64,000 bases of DNA from Ottowia massiliensis (lineage in GTDB: Bacteria; Pseudomonadota; Gammaproteobacteria; Burkholderiales; Burkholderiaceae_C): assembly GCF_900240305.1 (NCBI RefSeq), contig NZ_LT964854.1:1736001-1800000 (forward strand). The letters are read 5' to 3'. The position numbers were made by a program, and so were the translations under genes. Shown piece by piece: positions 60,078-64,000 of the stretch; the stretch's first letter is position 1; the number at the start of each line of letters is the position of its first letter. The notes under the pieces were generated by a model, which had not been told where the DNA came from, did not search any database, and saw nothing but the letters and a program-made list of their open reading frames with translations.

Positions 60078-60676
60078 GCGTGGCCTGCGCCGGGCGTGAT
60101 TGACCATGCCTGCAAGCCCAGCAGGCCCAGCGCCTGCTCGTAGCGCTGCTCAGCAGGCGCGTCAAAAATGATGTCGGGCGTGGCCTGCACCGTCAGCCAG
60201 CTGTTGTCAGCCATCTCCGATTCAAGCTGCCCCTCATCCCATGCGGAATAGCCCAGCATCACCATCAGCCGCCGGGGGCCGCCGCCCAGGGAAACGGCTT
60301 CCAGCACGTCGCGCGAGACGGTCATCTCCAGCCCGCCGGGCACGATCAGCGTGGAGGAATAAGCCGTTTCGTCGGCCTTGAGTTCATCCGCGCGCACCGG
60401 GTCGTGCAGCACGAAGCCGCGCTCGGTTTGCACCGGCCCGCCCATGTAAACCTGCCGCGCGCCCATGCCGGCGCTGGGCAGGGGCAGATCCAGCTGCTCG
60501 AACAGGTCTGAAAGCGTGACATCGCCCGGCTTGTTCACCACCAGCCCCAGCGCGCCTTTGGCGCTGTGCTCGCACACATAGACCACGCTGCGCGAGAAAA
60601 AGCGGTCTTCCATGCCCGGCATGGCAATCAAAAAATGGTTGGTGAGGTTGAAAGACTGCGGCGCGTCGTCGGGCAT
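60074..60676 (-). CDS. yqgE: YqgE/AlgH family protein
   Basis: Predicted 200-residue protein with FLIAMPGMEDRFFSRSVVYV, CEHSAKGALGLVVNKP, YMGGPVQTERGFVLHD and LGYSAWDEGQLE, the DUF179 blocks. It heads the yqgE-ruvX-pyrR-pyrB-pyrC' operon, with four-base overlaps linking the first three genes. Molecular function is unknown. Confidence 0.95.
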   Translation of the reverse strand: MPDDAPQSFNLTNHFLIAMPGMEDRFFSRSVVYVCEHSAKGALGLVVNKPGDVTLSDLFEQLDLPLPSAGMGARQVYMGGPVQTERGFVLHDPVRADELKADETAYSSTLIVPGGLEMTVSRDVLEAVSLGGGPRRLMVMLGYSAWDEGQLESEMADNSWLTVQATPDIIFDAPAEQRYEQALGLLGLQAWSITPGAGHA

Positions 60677-60840
60677 GGGGCGGATTCTAGGGCGCGGCGC
60701 CCGTCTGGCGGCCTGCCCGGCAGCAGGGGTTGCGGCGCTGGCGGCGCGGGTTTTCAGGGCCGGATTGCAAGCAGGCTCTCCGGCAAGACGCCAGGCGCAG
60801 GCGGACGGAAAGATCGCATGCGGGCGGCGCGAAAACTGGC

Positions 60841-60931
60841 TTCATTTGCTACTGCATCCATAGCATGAGGTCCTAGTACAGCCAGCGCGAGACGGTGTTT
60901 TCGCCCCTTGAATTTGCTCCTGTTTTTGATG
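60841..60931 (-). repeat. Dispersed GGAGC element, copy 18
   Basis: Reverse-oriented copy with core GTACTAGGACCTCATGCTAT and left end CAGGAGCAAATTCAAGGGG. It sits in the 295-bp gap upstream of yqgE and downstream of pilU. The rest of the gap shows no gene. Confidence 0.9.
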
Positions 60932-60971
60932 CCGCCCGGCGGCCTGCGCCGGCCAGCAGGCGGGCTGGGGC

Positions 60972-62108
60972 CTACATGATTTCGAGGTGCTCGGTGCCTG
61001 CGGCCAGGTCAAGCGTCTTGGCGCGCTGGCTGGAGAGCTTGATTTGCAGGCGCAGGTCATTGGCCGAGTCGGCGTTGCGCAGGGCGTCTTCGTAGCTGAT
61101 GAGGTGGGCTTCAAACAGGTCGAACAGCGACTGGTCGAAAGTCTGCATGCCCAGCTCGCGGCTCTTTTTCATGATTTCCTTGATTTCAGTGACTTCGCCC
61201 TTGAAGATGAGGTCGGAAATCAGCGGCGTGTTGAGCATGATTTCAACGGCGGCAATGCGGCCCTTGCCGCTTTCGCGCGGAATCAGGCGCTGCGAAATGA
61301 GCGCGCGCAGGTTCAGCGACAAGTCCATCAGCAGCTGGGCGCGCCGCTCTTCGGGGAAGAAGTTGATGATGCGGTCCAGCGCCTGGTTGGAGCTGTTGGC
61401 GTGCAGCGTGGCCAGGCACAGGTGGCCGGTTTCAGCGAAGGCCACGGCGTGCTCCATCGTCTCGCGGTCGCGGATTTCGCCCATCAAAATGACGTCGGGC
61501 GCCTGGCGCAGGGTGTTTTTCAGCGCGGCTTCCCAGCCTTCGGTGTCCAGCCCCACTTCACGCTGGGTGACGATGCAGTTCTTGTGCGGGTGCACGAACT
61601 CCACCGGGTCTTCCACGGTGATGATGTGGCCGTAGCTGTTGAGGTTGCGCCAGTCCACCATGGCCGCCAGCGTGGTGGACTTGCCCGAGCCGGTGGCGCC
61701 CACCAGAATGGCCAGGCCGCGCTTGGTCATGGCCACGTCTTTCAGGATTTGCGGCATGCCCAGCGTGTCGATGGTGGGCAGCTCCTGCGGAATGACCCGC
61801 AGCACCATGCCCACCTTGCCCGCCTGCACGAAGGCATTGCAGCGAAAGCGCCCGATGCCCGCAGGCGAGATGGCGAAGTTGCATTCCTTGGTGGCTTCAA
61901 ACTCGGCGGCCTGCTTGTCGCTCATGACCGAGCGCACGAGGGTGAGCGTGTGCGCGGGCGTGAGCGGCTGGGCCGAAAGCTTGGTGACCTTGCCGTCCAC
62001 CTTGATGGCGGGCGGAAAGTCGGCGGTGATGAACAAGTCGCTGCCCTTGCGGGTGAGCATGAGTTTGAGCAAATCGTTGATGAATTTGCTGGCCTGATCG
62101 CGTTCCAT
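60972..62108 (-). CDS. pilU: Type IV pilus retraction ATPase PilU
   Basis: Predicted 378-residue secretion ATPase. Walker A is GATGSGKS at residues 137-144, followed by the Asp box ITVEDPVEFVH, Walker B VILMGEIRDRETM and the His box GHLCLATLHANSS. Its closeness to PilT, longer C-terminus and second position in the operon mark it as PilU, an accessory to PilT in pilus retraction. It starts 47 bp after the pilT stop. Confidence 0.95.
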   Translation of the reverse strand: MERDQASKFINDLLKLMLTRKGSDLFITADFPPAIKVDGKVTKLSAQPLTPAHTLTLVRSVMSDKQAAEFEATKECNFAISPAGIGRFRCNAFVQAGKVGMVLRVIPQELPTIDTLGMPQILKDVAMTKRGLAILVGATGSGKSTTLAAMVDWRNLNSYGHIITVEDPVEFVHPHKNCIVTQREVGLDTEGWEAALKNTLRQAPDVILMGEIRDRETMEHAVAFAETGHLCLATLHANSSNQALDRIINFFPEERRAQLLMDLSLNLRALISQRLIPRESGKGRIAAVEIMLNTPLISDLIFKGEVTEIKEIMKKSRELGMQTFDQSLFDLFEAHLISYEDALRNADSANDLRLQIKLSSQRAKTLDLAAGTEHLEIM

Positions 62109-62155
62109 GTGCGTGCGGGAGAAAGTGGATGAACCGGGAAGGCGGCCGGAGATGA

Positions 62156-63199
62156 TCAGCCGGGGAAGTTTTCAGGAATCTTGGCCTTGGAGCGCGCCTC
62201 GGCTGCGCTGATGACGTTGCGGCGCACCAGCTCGGTGAGGTTCTGGTCCAGCGTCTGCATGCCCAGCGACTGCCCGGTCTGGATGGCCGAGTACATCTGC
62301 GCCACCTTGGCCTCGCGGATCAGGTTGCGGATGGCGGGCGTGCCAATCATGATTTCATGCGCGGCCACGCGGCCGGAGCCGTCCTTGTTCTTGCACAGCG
62401 TCTGCGAAATCACGGCCTGAAGCGACTCGGAGAGCATGGCGCGCACCATTTCCTTTTCTTCAGCCGGAAACACGTCAATGATGCGGTCGATGGTCTTGGC
62501 GGCGCTGGAAGTGTGCAGCGTGCCGAACACCAGGTGGCCCGTTTCGGCAGCGGTCATGGCCAGGCGGATGGTTTCCAGATCGCGCATTTCGCCCACGAGA
62601 ATGGCGTCCGGGTCTTCACGCAGCGCCGAGCGCAGGGCATTGGCGAAGCTGTGCGTCATGGGGCCGACTTCACGCTGGTTGATCAGGCACTTTTTCGATT
62701 CGTGCACGAACTCGATCGGGTCTTCCACCGTCAGCACGTGGGCGTATTCGGTTTCGTTGAGGTGGTTGATCATGGCCGCCAGCGTGGTGGACTTGCCCGA
62801 ACCCGTTGGCCCCGTCACCAGCACCAGCCCGCGCGGCTTGAGCGCCAGGTCGCCAAAAATCCTGGGGCAGTTCAGCTGCTCCAGCGTCAGAATCTTGCTG
62901 GGAATGGTGCGCAGCACGCCCGCCGCGCCCCGGTTCTGGTTGAAGGCATTCACGCGAAAGCGCGCCAGCCCTTCAATCTCGAACGAAAAATCCACCTCCA
63001 GGTTTTCCTCATACACCTTGCGCTGGGTGTCGTTCATGATGTCGTAGAGCATGGCGAACACCTCCTTGTGCTCCAGCGGCTCCACATTGAGGCGGCGCAC
63101 GTCGCCATTGACGCGGATCATGGGCGGCAGGCCGGCAGACAGGTGCAAGTCAGAGGCCTTGTTCTTGACGCTGAAGGCCAGCAGCTGGGTGATGTCCAC
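62156..63199 (-). CDS. pilT: Type IV pilus retraction ATPase PilT
   Basis: Predicted 347-residue hexameric ATPase powering twitching motility and DNA uptake. Walker A is GPTGSGKS at residues 130-137, with the Asp box LTVEDPIEFVH, Walker B AILVGEMRDLETI, the His box GHLVFGTLHTSSA and the C-terminal AIRNLIREAK helix. First gene of a pilT-pilU operon. Confidence 0.97.
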   Translation of the reverse strand: MDITQLLAFSVKNKASDLHLSAGLPPMIRVNGDVRRLNVEPLEHKEVFAMLYDIMNDTQRKVYEENLEVDFSFEIEGLARFRVNAFNQNRGAAGVLRTIPSKILTLEQLNCPRIFGDLALKPRGLVLVTGPTGSGKSTTLAAMINHLNETEYAHVLTVEDPIEFVHESKKCLINQREVGPMTHSFANALRSALREDPDAILVGEMRDLETIRLAMTAAETGHLVFGTLHTSSAAKTIDRIIDVFPAEEKEMVRAMLSESLQAVISQTLCKNKDGSGRVAAHEIMIGTPAIRNLIREAKVAQMYSAIQTGQSLGMQTLDQNLTELVRRNVISAAEARSKAKIPENFPG

Positions 63200-63402
63200 G
63201 TTGTGATTTCCTTGAAGAAAAAAGCAAGCGCGCCAAGGCGGTTGCGGTTTGATACGCCGCGCAGATTATGACGACGATTGAAACAAACATAAACCATGCG
63301 CGTCGGCAAATAGCCGCAGCGCGCAGCGGCAGACCCGCGCCCGCCTGGTGCGGCGGCAGACTGAAGCAGCGCTTTCAAGCGCCGCGCCACTTGCCAGAAC
63401 GA

Positions 63403-63490
63403 AGCAAAAACAGGAGCAAATCAACGGGGCCTGAAATGCCCGTCTGCGCTTATTCCACCGGGACATGCTGCTACGAATAAAGAAGCTGAA
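63403..63490 (+). repeat. Dispersed GGAGC element, copy 19
   Basis: Forward copy with core CCACCGGGACATGCTGCTAC and left end CAGGAGCAAATCAACGG; the right end is altered (AATAAAGAAGCTGAATC). It lies in the 789-bp gap upstream of pilT. The rest of that gap (63200-63402 and 63491-63892) holds no gene I can support. Confidence 0.82.
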
Positions 63491-63892
63491 TCAGCAAACG
63501 GCGCCCGGCCCGGCCAGCATGCGGGGCGCTTGCGTGGCGCGGACGCCCGGATGCCGCTGCCCGGCACTGAAAACTGGCGCGGGAAAGCGGCTTCCCGGAA
63601 TCCTTTCAGCGCCCGCTCCCAGAGAACCGTCGCTCATACTGCTATTTGTTCGATGGCGGCAAAGCCCGCCAAACCGTGCGGCAGGGGGTATTGCCGGGCC
63701 TTGAATTGGCCCGGGTTCCTGCTGTGAAACCGGGGCGCTGCCTGCGCCTGCGGACAGGCTTCAAGCGGATTTCCGGCCCTGGCCCGGTTGAAAAAGCGCA
63801 ACACCTGCCGCGCAGGCCCCGGCGCCGCCCGGGAAAAGAGATTGGCGCGGGCAAATGGCGGCGCGGCTTCGCGTTTTTACGGGCCTGGCCTG

Positions 63893-63921
63893 TTGGCGCT
63901 CGAACAAGACTGTGATTTAAT
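63893..63921 (+). promoter_or_regulatory. Sigma-70-type promoter for the gene at the window end
   Basis: TTGGCG and TTTAAT are separated by exactly 17 bp, with TGTGA just before the -10 box. It lies 68 bp ahead of a start codon with a good ribosome binding site. Confidence 0.6.
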
Positions 63922-63988
63922 GCACACCGTTTTTCGCGCCCTGCAAAGGGTTTATTCACCATTGCCCTTGATTGGAAAGGAAATCCAA

Positions 63989-64000
63989 ATGAAAAAGAAT
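63989..64000 (+). CDS. Start of a gene cut by the window end
   Basis: ATGAAAAAGAAT (MKKN) follows GGAAAGGAAATCCAA, giving a GGAAAGGA binding site at good spacing. Only four codons are visible, so no product can be named. Confidence 0.55.

Noticed and set aside
890..63490. The dispersed elements as a CRISPR array
   Set aside because: The copies are kilobases apart, about 90 bp, in both orientations, without regular spacers or cas genes.
890..63490. The dispersed elements as integron attC sites
   Set aside because: No GTTRRRY core sites, no integrase, mixed orientation, and ordinary housekeeping genes between copies.
890..63490. The dispersed elements as portable promoters
   Set aside because: GCTATGAAT could be a -10 box, but no -35 box stands at 16-18 bp in the consensus, and many copies lie between convergent genes.

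Overview
The window is high-GC DNA from a betaproteobacterium of the order Burkholderiales, most like Comamonadaceae. Supporting signs are an EF-P with arginine at position 32, a DUF3567 protein, a ZipA-like FtsZ-binding protein, HemF, type III pantothenate kinase, the yqgE-ruvX-pyrR-pyrB-pyrC' operon and paired pilT/pilU. This assignment rests on gene content and remembered family features, not on a database search.

Layout. 1-11.7 kb: menA 3' end, sstT, nadD-rsfS, hemF, a class I aminotransferase, a tRNA-Leu(UAA) split by a group I intron, and a three-gene MacB-like exporter. 11.7-19.1 kb: a hemerythrin-like protein and tamA-tamB (outer-membrane translocation and assembly). 19.1-30.0 kb: a polymorphic-toxin island read on the minus strand. 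It holds a full Sec-type Rhs protein with a NucA/NucB-like DNase tip and a SUKH-like immunity gene, then an orphan Rhs tip with a PD-(D/E)XK-like nuclease and three probable immunity genes, then scrambled rhs debris. The island is bounded by a duplicated 3' end of the herA-like gene. 30.0-44.6 kb: herA-like, yebC, an unknown secreted pair overlapping purD, L,D-transpeptidase, glmU, tRNA-Pro, LOG protein, efp, zipA-like, a decayed IS5-family element, a LysM/BON protein and coaX. 44.7-54.4 kb: a BamE-like protein, a hydrolase-ribF pair, ileS, lspA, a TetR regulator and a divergent TonB-dependent receptor. 54.6-56.5 kb: a pesticin-like muramidase effector and its periplasmic immunity candidate. 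56.8-63.2 kb: the pyrimidine operon with an inactive dihydroorotase, then pilT-pilU. The last bases begin another gene behind a good promoter.

Two features cross these regions. First, a family of about 90-bp intergenic elements appears 17 times nearly complete and once truncated, in both orientations, with the core CCACTAGGACATCATGCTAT and GGAGCRAA at both ends. I do not recognise it as a named family. One copy appears to supply the ribosome binding site of nadD. Second, the toxin loci (Rhs island and muramidase pair) are lower in GC than the rest and sit next to these elements, so the elements may mark or mediate exchange points; that link is inference.
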